From NCBI RefSeq assembly GCF_963924675.1, contig NC_089221.1:133590263-133654262 (forward strand): a stretch of DNA of 64,000 nt, written 5' to 3'. Source of the DNA: Phocoena phocoena. Lineage: Eukaryota > Chordata > Mammalia > Artiodactyla > Phocoenidae. How positions within the stretch are numbered: the stretch's first letter is position 1; each line of letters starts with the position of its first letter. Both the position numbers and the translations under genes were made by a program. Below are positions 18,960 to 30,499 of this stretch, piece after piece. Below the pieces are notes generated by a model that was given only the letters and a program-made list of their open reading frames with translations, was not told the DNA's origin and did not search any database.

Positions 18960-21900
18960 TTAGATTCCATATATACGTGTTAGCATACGGTATTTGTTTT
19001 TCTTTTTCTGACTTACTTCACTCTGTATGACAGATTCTAGGTCCATCCACCTCACTACAAATAACTCAATTTCGTTTCTTTTTATGGCTGAGTAATATTC
19101 CATTGTATATATGTGTCACATCTTCTTTATCCATTCATCTGTCGATGGACAGTTATGTTGCTTACATGTCCTGGCTATTGTAAATAGTGCTGCCATGAAC
19201 ATCGTGGTACATGTCTCTTTTTGAATTATGGTTTTCTCCAGGTATATGCCCAGTAGTGGGATTGCTGGGTTGTATGGTAGTCCTGTTTTTAGTTTTGTAA
19301 AGAACCTCCATACTGTTCTCCATAGTGGCTGTATCATTTACATTCCCACCAACAGTGCAAGAGGGCTCCTTTTCTCCACACCCTCTCCAGCATTTATTGT
19401 TTGTAGATTTTTTGACGATGGTCATTCTGACTGGTGTGAGGTGACACCACATTGTAGTTTTGATTTGCATTTCTCTAATGATTAGTGATGTTGAGCAACC
19501 TTTCATGTATTTCTTAGCAATCTATATCTTCTCTGGACAAATGTCTATTTAGGTCTTCTGCCCATTTTTGGATTGGGATTTTTTTTTTTTTTTTTTTGAT
19601 ATTGACCTGCATGAGCTGTTTGTAAATTTTGGAGATTAATCCTTTGTCAGTTGCTTCTTTTGTAAATATTTTCTCCCATTCTGAGGGTTGTCTTTTCATC
19701 TTGTTTATGGTTTCCTTTGCTGTGCAAAAGCTTTTACGTTTCATTAGGTCCCATTTGTTTATTTTTGTTTCTATTGCCATTTCTCTAGGAGTTGGGTCAA
19801 AAAGGATCTTGCTGTGATGTTTGTCATAGAGGGTTCTGCCTATGTTTTCCTCTAAGAGTTTTATAGTATCTGGCCTTACATTTAGGTCTTTAATCCATTT
19901 TGAGTTTATTTTTGTGTATGGTGTTAGGGAGTGTTCTAATTTCATTCTTTTACATGTAGTTGTCCAGTTTCCCCAGCACCACTTATTGAAAAGGCTGTCC
20001 TTTCTCATGTATATTCTTGCCTCCTGTATCAAAAATAAGGTGACCATATGTGTGTGGGTTTATCTCTGGGCTTTCTATCCTGTTCCATTGAGCTATGTTT
20101 CTGTTTTTGTGCCAGTACCATACTGTCTTGGTTACTGTAGCTTTGTAGTATAGTCTGAAGTCAGGGAGCCTGAGTCCTCCAGGCCCGTTTTTCTCTCTAA
20201 AGATTGCTTTAGTTATTCGGGGTCTTTTGTGTTTCCACACAAATTGTGAATTTTTTTGTTCTAGTTCTGTAAAAAATGCCATTGGTAGTTTGATAGGGAT
20301 TGCATTGAAGCTGTAGATTGCTTTGGGTAGTATAGTCATTTTCACAATGTTGATTCTTCCAATCTAGGAACACAGTATATCTCTACATCTGTTTGTATCA
20401 TCTTTAATTGCTTTCATCAGTGTCTTATAGTTTTCTGCATACAGGTCTCTTGTCTCCTTAGGTACGTTTGTTCCTAGGTATTTTATTCTTTTGCTTGCAA
20501 TGGTAAATGGGAGTGTTTCCTTAATTTCTCTTTCTGATTTTTCATCAGCAGTATATAGGAATGAAAGAGATTTCTGAGCATTAATTTTGTATCCTGCTAC
20601 TTTACCAAATTCATTGATTAGCTCTAGTAGTTTTCTGGTGGCATCTTTAGGATTTTCTATGTATAGTATCATGTCATCTGCAAACAGTGACAGTTTTACT
20701 TTTTCTCTTCTGATTTGGATTCCTTTCATTTCTGTTTCTTCTCTGATTGCTGTGGCTAAAACTTCCAAAACTATGTTGAATAGTAGTGTTGAAAGTGGGC
20801 AACCTTGTCTTGTTCTTGATCTTAGTGGAAATGGTTTCAGGTTTTCACCATCAAGAACGATGTTGACTGTGGATTTGTCAAATATGGCCTTCATTATGTT
20901 GAGGTAAGTTCCCTCTATGCCTACTTTCTGGAGGGTTTTTAATCATAAATGGGTGTTGAATTTTGTCAAAAGCTTTTTCTGCATCTATTGAGATGATCAC
21001 ATGGTTTTTATCCTTCAATTTGTTAATATGGTGTATCACATTGATTGATTTGCGTATATTGAAGAATCCTTGCATTCCTGGGATAAACCCCACTTGATCA
21101 TGGTGTATGATCCTTTTAATGTGCTTTGGATTTTGTTTGCTAGTATTTTGTTGAGGATCTTTGCATCTATGTTCATCAGTGATATTGGTCTGTAGTTTTC
21201 TTTTTTTGTGACATCTTTGTCTGCTTTTGGTATCAGGACGATGGTGGCCTCGTAGAATGAGTTTGGGAGTGTTCCTTCCTCTGCTATATTTTGGAAGAGT
21301 TTGCGAAGGCTAGGTGTGAGCTCTTCTCTAAACGTTTGATAGAATTCACCTGTGAATCCTTCTGGTCCTGGGCTTTTGTTTTTGGAAGATTTTTAATCAC
21401 AGTTTCAATTTCAGTGCTTGTGATTGGTCTGTTCATATTTTCTATTTCTTCCTGATTCAGTCTTGGCAGGTTGTGCATTTCTAAGAATTTGTCCATTTCT
21501 TCCAGGTTGTCCATTTTATTGGCATATAGTTGCTTGTAGTAATCTCTCATGATCCTTTGTATTTCTGCAGTGTCAGTTGTTACTTCTCCTTTTTCATTTC
21601 TAATTCTATTGATTTGAGTCTCCTCCCTGTTTTTCTGGATGAGTCTGGCTAATGGTCTATCAATTTTGTTTATCTTCTCAAAGAACCAGCTTTTAGTTTT
21701 ATTGATCTTTGCTATTGTTTCCTTCATTTCTTTTTTATTTATTTCTGATCTGATCTTTATGATCTCTTTCCTTCTGCTAACTTTGGGGTTTTTTTGTTCT
21801 TCTTTCTCTAATTGCTTTAGGTGTAAGGTTAGGTGTTTATTTGAGATGTTGCTTGTTTCTTGAGGTAGGATTGTATTGCTATAAACTTCCCTCTAAGAAC

Positions 21901-22770
21901 TGCTTTTGCTGCATCCCATAGGTTTTGGGTCGTCGTGTTTTCATTGTCATTTGTTTCTATGTATTTTTTGATTTCCTCTTTGATTTCTCCTGTGATCTCT
22001 TGGTTATTTAGTAGTGTATTGTTTAGCCTCCATGTGTTTGTATTTTTTACAGATATTTTCCTGTAATTGATATCTAGTCTCATAGCATCATGGTTGGAAA
22101 CAATACTTGATACAATTTTAATTTTCTTAAATTTACCAAGGCTTCATTTGTGACCCAAGATATGATCTATCCTGGAGAATGTTCCATGAGCACTTGAGAA
22201 GAAAGTGTATTCTGTTGTTTTTGGATGGAATGTCCTATAAATATCAATCAAGTCTATCTTGTTTAATGTATCATTTAAAGCTTGTGTTTCCTTATTTATT
22301 TTCATTTTGGATGATCTGTCCATTGGTGAAAGTGGGGTGTTAACATCCCCTTCTATGATTTTGTTACTGTCGATTTCCCCTTTTATGGCTGTTAGCATTT
22401 GCCTTATGTATTGAAGTGCTCTTATGTTGAGTACATAAATATTTACAATTGTTATATGTTCTTCTTGGATTGATCCCTTGATCATTATGTAGTTTCCTAA
22501 TCTCCTGTAGTAGTCTTTATTTTAAAGTCTATTTTGTCAGATATGAGAATTGCTACTCCAGCTTTCTTTAGATTTCCATTTGCATGGAATATCTTTTTCC
22601 ATCCCCTCACTTTCAGTCTCTATGTGTCCCTAGGTCTGAAGTGGGTCTCTTGTAGACAGCATATATATGGGTCTTGTTTTTGTATCCATTCAGCCAGTCT
22701 ATGTCTTTTGGTTGGAGCATTTAATCCATTTACATTTAAGGATATTATCAATATGTATGCTCCTATTACC
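18960..22770 (-). pseudogene. L1 ORF2 (endonuclease-reverse transcriptase), broken
   Basis: Fragments in changing frames spell ORF2 in order. Endonuclease: 22,485-22,144, with FHPKTTEYTFFSS and SRIDHILGHK. RT: 21,093-20,364, with [12 protein letters not shown] text, [34 protein letters not shown] and the catalytic [11 protein letters not shown]-terminal part: 20,345-19,116, with [28 protein letters not shown] and the cysteine-region phrase CWRGCGE. The catalytic FADD box survives, but at least five frame changes and several stops lie between the pieces. Confidence 0.93.
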
Positions 22771-22830
22771 ATTTTCTTAAGTGTTTTGGGTTTGTTATTG
22801 TAGGTCTTTTCCTTTTCTTGTGTTTCCTGC

Positions 22831-23721
22831 CTAGAGAAGTGCCTTTAGCATTTGTTGTAAAGCTGGTTTGGTGGTGCTGAATTCTCTTATCTTTTGCTTG
22901 TCTGTAAATATTTTAATTTCTCCATCGAATGTGAATGAGATCCTTGCTGAGTAGAGTAATCTTGGTTGTAGGTTTTTCCCTTTCATCACTTTAAATATGT
23001 TTTGTCACTCCCTTCTGGCTTGCAGCGTTTCTGCTGAAAAATCAGCTGTTAACCTTATGGGGATTCCCTTGTATGTTATTTGTTGTTTTTCCCTTGTTGC
23101 TTTTAATATTTTTTCTTTGTATTTAATTTTTGATAGTTTGATTAATATGTGTCTTGGCATGTTTCTCCTTGGATTTATCCTGTATGGGATTCTCTGCAAT
23201 TCCTGGACTTGATTGACTCTTTCTTTTCCCATGTCAGGGAAATTTTCAACTATAATCTCTTCAAATATTTTCTCAGTCCCTTTCTTTTTCTCTTCTTCTG
23301 GGACCCCTATAATTTGAAGATTTGTGTGTTTAATGCTGTCCCAGAGGTCTCTAAGACTGTCCTCAACTCTTTTCATTCCTTTTTCTTTATTCTGCTCTGC
23401 AGTAGTTATTTCAACTACTTTATCTTCCAGGTCACTTATCCGTTCTTCTGCCTCAGTTATTCTGCTTTTGATTCCTTTCAGAGAATTTTTACTTTCATTT
23501 ATTGTGTTGTTCATCATTGTTCGTTTGCTCTTTAGTTCTTCTAGGTCCTTGTTAAACGTTTCTTGTATTTTCTCCATTCTATTTCCCAGATTTGGGATCA
23601 TCTTTACTATCATTACTCTGAATTCTTTTTCAGGTAGACTGCCTACTTCTTCTTCATTTGTTTGGACTGGTGGGTTTTTACCTTGCTCTTTCATCTGCTG
23701 TCTGCTTCTCTGTCTTCTCAT
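22831..23721 (-). pseudogene. L1 ORF1 (RNA-binding protein), one nonsense codon
   Basis: From ATG at 23,721 to TAG at 22,831-22,833 is 297 codons in one frame, a plausible full length for this L1 lineage. It has a coiled-coil part (heptad-like stretch around ITEAEERISDLEDKVVEI), the RRM-type region (NLQIIGVPEEE) and ADFSAETLQARRE of the C-terminal domain. An in-frame TGA at 23,005-23,007 replaces the conserved tryptophan codon after ARRE, removing the last 58 codons. The open frame extends upstream to 23,805, but the inner methionine (MRRQRSR) fits better as the ORF1 start. Confidence 0.85.
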
Positions 23722-25832
23722 TTTGTTGAACTTACTGTGTTTGGGGTGTCCTTTTTGCAGGCTGCAGGTTCGTTGTTCCCATTTTTTTTTGGTGTCTGCC
23801 CCCAATGGCTAAGGTTTGTTCAGTGGGTAGTGTAGGCTTCCTAGTGGAGGGGACTAGTGCCTGTGTTCTGGTGGATGAGGCTGGAACTTGTCTTTCTGGT
23901 GGGCAGGACCGCATCCAGTCGTGTGTTTTTGGGGTGTCTGTGACCTTATTATTATTTTAGGTAGCCTCTCTGATAATGGGTGCAGTCGTGTTCCTGTCTT
24001 GCTAGTTGTTTGGCATAGGGTGTCCAGCACTGTAGCTTGCTGGTTGTTGAGTGGAGCTGGGGCTTAGCGTTGAGATAGAGATCTCTGGGAGAACTTTTGC
24101 CGTTTGATATTACATGGAGCTGGGAGGTCTCTGGTGGACCGATGTCCTGAACTCAGCTCTCCCACCTCAGAGGCACAGGTCTGACACCCGGCCAGAGCAG
24201 CAAGACCCTATCAGCCACATGGCTTGGGAGAAAAAAAGAAAGAAAGAAAGAAAAAATAATAAAAAGAAATAAAGTTATTAAAATAAAAACTAAAAGAAAA
24301 TTTTTAAAAATTAAAAAGTAATAAAAGAAAGTAAGAAAGAAGAGAGCAACCAAACCAAAAAACTAATCCACCAATGATAAGTGCTAAAAGCTATACTAAA
24401 AAAAAAAAGGAGAGACAGAACCCTAGGAGAATGGTAAAAGCAAAGCTATACAGACAAAATCACACAAAGAAGCATACATATACACTCTCACAAAGAGTAA
24501 AAGGAAAAAAAAATATATATCTATACATATAAAAAAAAAGGAAGAGAGCAACCAAATCAGTAAACAAATCTACCAGTGATAATAAACTCTAAATACTAAA
24601 CTAAGATAAACATAAAACCAGAAACCAGTCAGTTCCATACAGCAAACCCCAAGTCTACAGTTGCTCCCAAAGTCCACTGCCTCAGTTTTGGGATGATTCG
24701 TTGTCTATTCAGGTATTCCAGAGATGCAGGGTACATCAAGTTGATTGTGGAGGTGTAATCCGCTGCTCCTGAGGCTGCTGGGAGAAATTTCCCTTTCTCT
24801 TCTTTGTTCGCACAGCTCCCGGGATTCAGCTTTGGATTCGGCCCCGCCTCTGCGTGTAGGTCGCCTGAGGGCGTCTGTTCTTTGCTCAGACATGACTGGG
24901 TCAAAGGAGGGCTGATTAGGGGGCTCTGGCTCACTCAGGCCGGGGGAGGGAGGGGTACGGAGTGCGGGGCGAGCCTGCGGCGGCAGAGGCCAACAGGACG
25001 TTGCACCAGCCTGATGCGCGCCGTGCGTTCTCCTGGGGAAGTTGTCCCTGGATCACGGGACTCTGGCAGTGGCGGGCTGCACAGGCTCCTGGGAGGGGAG
25101 GTGTGGATAGTGACCTGTGCTTGCACACAGGCTTCTTGGTGGCGGCAGCAGCAGCCTTAGCGTCTCATGCCCATCTCTGGGGTCCGTGCTGATAGCCGCG
25201 GCTCGCGCCTGTCTCTGGAGCTCGTTTAGGCGGTGCTGTGAATCCCCTCTCCTCGTGCACCCTGAAACAATGGTCTCTTGCCTCTTCGGCAGCTCCAGAC
25301 CTTTTTCCGGACTCCCTCCCGGCCATATGTGGCGCAGTAGCCCCTTTTGCGCTGTGTTCACGCAGCCAACCCCAGTCCTCTCCCTGGGATCCAACCTTCG
25401 AAGCCCGAGCCTCTGCTCCCAGCCCCGCCCTCCCCGGCGGGTGAGCATTCAAGCCTCTCGGGCTAGTGAGGGCCGGTCGGCACTGATCCTCTGTGTGGGA
25501 ATCTCTCTGCTTTGCCCTCCGCACCCCTGTTGCTGTGCTCTCCTCCGTGGTTCCGAAGCTTCCCCCCACCTTCCCCTGTCTCCTCTAGTGAAGGGGCTTC
25601 CTAGTGCCAGAGGTTCAGGTCCTGTCCCTATTCTTTTGTCTCTGTTTTTTCTTTTTCCTTATGCCCTACCCAGGTATGTGGAGAGTTTCTTGCATTTTGG
25701 GAAATCTGAGATCTTCTGCCAACGTTCAGGTGTTCTGTAGGAGTTGTTCCACATGTAGATGTATCTCTGATGTATTTGTGGGGAGGAAGGTAATCTCCAC
25801 ATCTTACTCCTCCGCCATCTTGAATGCCTCGC
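23722..25832 (-). promoter_or_regulatory. L1 5' UTR / internal promoter region
   Basis: About 2.1 kb upstream of L1 ORF1. The outer part (24,800-25,832) is GC- and CpG-rich; the part at 24,225-24,630 is A-rich on the + strand (T-rich in L1 sense). A YY1-like site sits at the very 5' end. Known L1 5' UTRs act as internal promoters; whether this one is active cannot be judged. Long open frames here, for example 25,117-25,740, are chance. Confidence 0.7.
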
Positions 25833-25879
25833 AAAGCTCCCATTTTTGAGCATATATGATGGCTCTGCTTACTGTGTTA

Positions 25880-26045
25880 CATTGTTTCATTTAATCTTCC
25901 GAGAACCCAAGGGATAGAAACAATTACGATCATCTCAATTTTGTAGATGAGGAGTACGGTGCTCAGTAACTTAGGAAAACCATTCATGGTCCCATAATTA
26001 GTAACAGGCAGAATTCGGGCTTGAAGATAGACCTGTTGTTCCAAA
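25880..26045 (-). mobile_element. MIR relic
   Basis: Contains TTTCATTTAATCTTCCGAGA, TTTTGTAGATGAGGAGTACG and AGTAACAGGCAGAATTCGGG, a diverged MIR read in reverse. Confidence 0.65.
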
Positions 26046-27029
26046 ATTCCATGTTCCCAACCATTCTGTGGGGTGGATTATAGGGCCACTATGCCAGCCT
26101 CTGAGAATACAGCAGCACAGCACCAACCTCATTGTACCTCGGCTATGTTGTTGCATTCCAAATCTGGTTTGGAATATGCTCAAACTCTCCTCATCCATTC
26201 TCATCCAAAATTATGGTAAATAGTATTTGTTTAAATAAAGATGAAAGGTCCTTTGCTGTCAAGTTCTATGTAAAATATCTGACCTTCAGGGGAGGCCAGT
26301 TCTCTAGAAGTCGCAGAAGTGAGCAAAGTGAGAAAAAGACAGCAGAGAAGAGAGGGAATGCATTTCCAAATGACCCAGGACAGATCTGCAATATTTCAAT
26401 AGCAAAAAAGCCCCCAATATTTCATCTATAAAACAACAGAGCTACTTCTGAGGATTTTGTGAAGATAAAATTTGCCCATCCATACACAGTACTTGGCACA
26501 GAGACTAATCCCAAATAAACATCCAATAAATGTTAGTGTAGAATATCTGCTTTAACAAATTTTCAAAGAAGGAAACAGGCAACTCCATTTCCTATGGAAA
26601 GACCTGGGTGTGGGTCCAGCCAGCCTTGGGCAACCCTTCCCCTCTCTGGGCCCCAGTTCTTTCATCTGTAAAATGAGGCAGTTTTGAGCAAGTGGTCAGG
26701 TTTTATCTAATGGACAATGTAAATTGTGTAACTGACCATCAAATTTCCCTTTTCCTGCTAACTACATGAATGTTTAACTACACAAGCCAAATGTGTGAGC
26801 CTACTGTAGAAACCCAAAGCACATGGAGATAGTTTTTGTATCATTCACATTTTCTCTCCATCTCATATCCCTTTTCCTTTCAAAAAAAATTAGTACTGAT
26901 TTAAAAACATTTTAATACAATGTGTCTCTATAACTTGCATTAACTGTGGTTTTAGAATAAGGTGACACAGTAATGAAAACATGGATTCTGTTTGGGAGGG
27001 GGAAATGAGGCTATATATAATTTTGGTTA

Positions 27030-27200
27030 AAAGTTAAAAGCATAAGTTTTGGTTTCACTACCTTGAGCAAGTTATTTAACCTGCCTTAGTTTCCTCAATT
27101 ATAAAATGGGACTAACAGCTATAGTTTCCTCATAGGATAATTTTAAATATTAAATGAGATAATGCACTTGATAAATGTTAGCCATTATTATTAATATTTA
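27030..27200 (+). mobile_element. MIR relic
   Basis: TTGAGCAAGTTATTTAACCT, TTTCCTCAATTATAAAATGG and TTAAATGAGATAATGCACTT follow the MIR consensus in sense. Confidence 0.85.
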
Positions 27201-27554
27201 TGTTTTCTCTCTCCAGAACCAGTTCTTATGCCCATTTCAGATGCTCCACTATCGGTTTCTATGAAACAGGGTCTGCCGATGGATTTTAAAAGGAGACGTA
27301 GATGTCCTGACTTGGGGCTTTTCTAAAAACAAGGCAATGTTGCCACACAGACAACTGCAATGCGTGGCCCACAACTTTGCCAGGGGCGAAGCAATTCTCA
27401 CCTTATAGCTGTGGTCCTCTCATTGCTGATGGTGCAGCCTGGAGATGGACGGGAAGGATATCTGAAGGCAGTAGACAGATGGCTCCAAATTTCAATGGCA
27501 ACGTTTAAGCTTTCGCTTTCGATTATTCATTCAACCCACTTTTACTATTATCTC

Positions 27555-28110
27555 TATTATTTTACGTAATTGAATGCCTGTTATGTACTAGGCACTGAGG
27601 ATGCAATGGAGAGCAAGACACATCTCTGCTCTGTTAGATTTTATGTTCACATGGTGGTATTCAGGCAAGTATGCCAACAATTACAACACAGCGTAACAAG
27701 TGGTAAGGTAGAGGAAGTCCAGGGAGTTATGGGAGCATGGACAGCTGACCCTAACCCAACCCAAACGTGGAGGGGTCATGGAGGAAGCAACAACTGAGTG
27801 GATACCAGAAGGATGACTAGAAGGCAGGCACCATTGTAGGGGAACAGTGTGGAAAGGGTAGGGAAAGGAGGAGAGATCAGTCCAAGCAAAAAAGCCTAGC
27901 TTGTGCAAAGGCCAAATGCAAGAGAGAACACAGCAAGTTTGGGGAACTAAAAGATTCCTCTTAGCTGAAGCACGGCAAGCTTGTTCACAGCAGAAGAGAC
28001 TGGACAGGTAGACTCCAGATCATGGAGGCCACAGTAAGGAGGTTTGGCTCCATCCTGTGAGAAGTGAGGAGCTAGTGAATGCTTTAAGCATGGCAGGGGC
28101 ATGTCCTTTG
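27555..28110. mobile_element. L2 LINE relic
   Basis: TATGTACTAGGCACTGAGGA, ACACATCTCTGCTCTGTTAG, GTGCAAAGGCCAAATGCAAG and GGAGGCCACAGTAAGGAGGT are typical of the 3' half of L2. Confidence 0.75.
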
Positions 28111-28654
28111 TTTTAACTCATGCAGTATTCCACATGCAGGGGGACCTTGGAGTATATCCAACCTACTTCACTGTAAAGATGGGGAAACATAGGTCAAGTG
28201 ACTTATCTAAGATCACTTAGTTGCAAAACCAGGACCAAAAGGCAAGCCTCTGGATTTCCAAAACAGTGGTTTCAACAAAACCATATTGCTTTCTCTTACA
28301 AGCAAATAGAATTCAGGGGCCAGGGAATTATTTTTGCCCAAGATCTAACCAAACACATACATAATTGTCTTTTTTGTTTTTAAGCAACGTGTTCCTGCAA
28401 GGTGAAAAGATAAGGAAGGAATCACAGGGAGAAATATGTCTTCCAGAAATCTACAGCATCTAAAATAATACGCCGTATAGAATGAAAATCCAATCTCTCA
28501 TTGTTAGATATTTGTAATCACTGACACCCAAAATCCCAAGGATCACAGCAGAAAATTAAAAATTAAAAAAAAGAAAGAAACCTCACTTCTGTTTTTAAAG
28601 CCATCCTCCACAAACACACCCACAGCTTTCTCACATGGCACCAGGGACAGAATG

Positions 28655-28681
28655 TATATATATATATATATATATATATAT
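28655..28681 (+). repeat. (TA)n microsatellite
   Basis: About 13 TA units. Confidence 0.95.
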
Positions 28682-28984
28682 GCCATCCTTTCTGAAATAG
28701 CAATTTAAATTAGTATGAGTGATGTAACATCAAACCACAAAGGATCATGAATCCTGAGTGCTAGGGAAATGATGTGAGATCAGGGAGGGCAAAGACTTCC
28801 ACAAGTTCTTTGCTGAGTGTTGAGTAATGTGGCTCCTCTATAAATAGCCCCTGATGGGAAGAGCTGAGTGATTAACTAGAAATTTGTGTGCCCTTTGGAA
28901 ATATTTCAGAAAGGTTCTCCTGTAGCAAGACTTTACCGCTTAACTTTAAAAAGTCTCAAATGCTTTCAAATTATTTACCTTGTG

Positions 28985-29100
28985 AAGTAGGAAAGGCAAC
29001 TCTTATTTCCCACATTGTAGATAAGGTGGCACCTCAGGAACAGAGTGGTGAAGTGACTTGCTCAGGGGTCCCAAGGTTGGAATTCGGTGCTGCCTGACTT
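28985..29100 (-). mobile_element. MIR relic
   Basis: Decayed MIR in reverse: CACATTGTAGATAAGGTGGC, AGAGTGGTGAAGTGACTTGC and CCAAGGTTGGAATTCGGTGC. Confidence 0.65.
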
Positions 29101-29484
29101 TCACCTGGTTTGAGGGCTCACCAGGCTGCATCTCCATGAGAACCGTTTCTTTGGAGACTTAGAGCAGATAAGTCTTGAGGAGAAAGGTGCCTGTCCTCTC
29201 AGTTCTTTCCCGGGCTTTGCCGGTAAATACGTCCTGTCACCATGTACTTGCCTTTTTGTCCATGAGGCAATTAATACTTCCTGAATGAAGCTGAAGGAGA
29301 TCCCTGCTTCAAAGAGGGCAGCTTCAGAGATTTGGCCCCAGGGAAGTGAAACGGAGGGTGAGAAGGTAATTTTGAACAGAAGAACAGCATCTGGGATCAG
29401 ACTCCATTGGTGGAAGCCCCCTCTCCCCAACCCTCAGGTTTATTTTCTATCACTTCACCTTGTTCTTCTTCACAGAACGTCTCT

Positions 29485-29665
29485 CAGTTGGAACCGGACA
29501 TTTGCTAGGTACATTTATTCTCCATCTCTCCTAATAGATGATAAGCTCCAAAAGTGCCGGGGCCTGTCTTTTGTACACCAGTACCTACTCAGCTCCTGGC
29601 ACGGTGCTTGGAACAAAATAGGTGCTCGATAAATATTAGGGAGATAAATGAGCACTTGGAAATAA
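29485..29665 (+). mobile_element. L2 3' end close to the CYFIP2 promoter
   Basis: TGATAAGCTCCAAAAGTGCC, TCCTGGCACGGTGCTTGGAA and GGTGCTCGATAAATATTAGG match the L2 3' terminal consensus. It ends about 100 bp before the CpG island. Confidence 0.7.
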
Positions 29666-29984
29666 TGTGAGATCAATGAGGTCCGAAAGGAGCCCAAATC
29701 TTCAGTCCTCCTACTGCTGCAGGTGTGGTTCCCAGGCCTGAGGGGTCCTGGGGACAAGTTCTCCCTAAGCGGCGCGGCTGGCTCTCCCGGGGCGGGAGCC
29801 CGGGTTGCAGGTCCGGGACGCGCCGGCCGCGCAGAGGGGCGCGCCCAGAGACCCTGGCCGCAGCCATTTCCTGCTCTTTGTGTGACAGCCGCAACGGCGA
29901 AGGGGCGGGACACCGGGGGCGGAGGAGGAGCCGCGGCGGGTGGAGGGGCGGGGCCGAGGGCGGGGCCCAGCGCGGCCGCAGCGG

Positions 29985-30070
29985 AGCGGAGCCGGGCAGA
30001 GCATCCTGCGCCCCGGCGCGGGCCACCGCAGTAGCCTCGGGCCGCTCCCCTAGACCTGCCGCAGACCCAG
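29985..30070 (+). other. CYFIP2: CYFIP2 noncoding first exon (5' UTR), start approximate
   Basis: The sequence just after the GC boxes ends CAGACCCAG/GTAAGC, a strong splice donor at 30,071. Spliced to the acceptor at 47,403 it gives a 5' UTR continuing TGCGGAAAACAG into the ATG. CYFIP2 is known to begin with a noncoding exon. The 5' limit is a guess from the GC boxes. Confidence 0.6.
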
Positions 30071-30455
30071 GTAAGCGGTGCTGGCAGGCCTTGGGGCCGG
30101 CGTGGGGACTGGGATGCTGCTGGGGATGGCGACGCGGCCGTAAGAATGCTCGAGGGGCCGGCACCTCTTCTCCCAGCCCCGGGGGTGTGCTCAGCACGGC
30201 GGCTGGGCTAGCGCGGCCTGGGGGCCGCCGAAGCCCCCGGAGGCTGGGCCTCCGGCCCGGAACAGCTCCCTGCCCCCTCCGGCCCACCCTGGGCCCCGCG
30301 GCGCGTACCCCCTGCGGGAGACGCCGACGCACGGCGGAGCTGGGGCGCGGCGGCTGTGGCAGCAGCAGCAGGTGCGCGGCCTGGGCCGGAGTCGCCGGCC
30401 GGGGAGGAAGCGGCGCTCATCACGAGCATCGGAGACACCTGCAGCGGCCGCGACC

Positions 30456-30457
<2 letters not shown>

Positions 30458-30498
<41 letters not shown>

Positions 30499-30499
30499 T
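30458..30499 (+). repeat. (GGC)10 trinucleotide tract plus GGT variants
   Basis: Ten perfect GGC units at 30,458-30,487, then GGT GGT GGC GGT. It lies in the CpG island about 390 bp past the exon 1 donor, so it is intronic unless an alternative first exon is used. Confidence 0.95.

Larger units (their letters stand above)
18579..25847 (-). mobile_element. Full-length LINE-1, minus strand, with 15-bp TSD
   Basis: Insert 18,594-25,832 (7,239 bp). Its 5' end is on the right: read in reverse it starts GGCATTCAAGATGGCGGAGG, the usual L1 start with a YY1-type AAGATGGCGG site at 25,812-25,821. From right to left follow a GC-rich then T-rich 5' UTR (to about 23,722), ORF1 (23,721-22,831), ORF2 (about 22,770-18,960) and a 3' UTR with AATAAA on the minus strand at 18,603-18,608. 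The TSD is AAAGCTCCTATTTTT at 18,579-18,593 and AAAGCTCCCATTTTT at 25,833-25,847, one mismatch. The short A tail merges with the TSD. ORF2 is broken many times, so the copy cannot move by itself. Confidence 0.95.
25848..29740. other. Intergenic DNA between L1 and CYFIP2 promoter
   Basis: No gene recognised. It contains MIR relics (25,880-26,045; 26,430-26,535; 26,590-26,720; 27,030-27,200; 28,985-29,100), an L2 stretch (27,555-28,110), a TA microsatellite and an L2 3' end (29,485-29,665). Confidence 0.65.

Noticed and set aside
23324..23812. 162-codon + strand frame rich in S, F and L
   Set aside because: It is the complementary-strand shadow of L1 ORF1.
25117..25740. 207-codon open frame on the + strand
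   Set aside because: It lies antisense in the GC-rich 5' UTR of the full-length L1; the composition explains it.
14816..29740. A further gene between ITK and CYFIP2
   Set aside because: No spliced or single-exon frame with a recognisable domain was found outside L1; open frames are short or repeat-derived.
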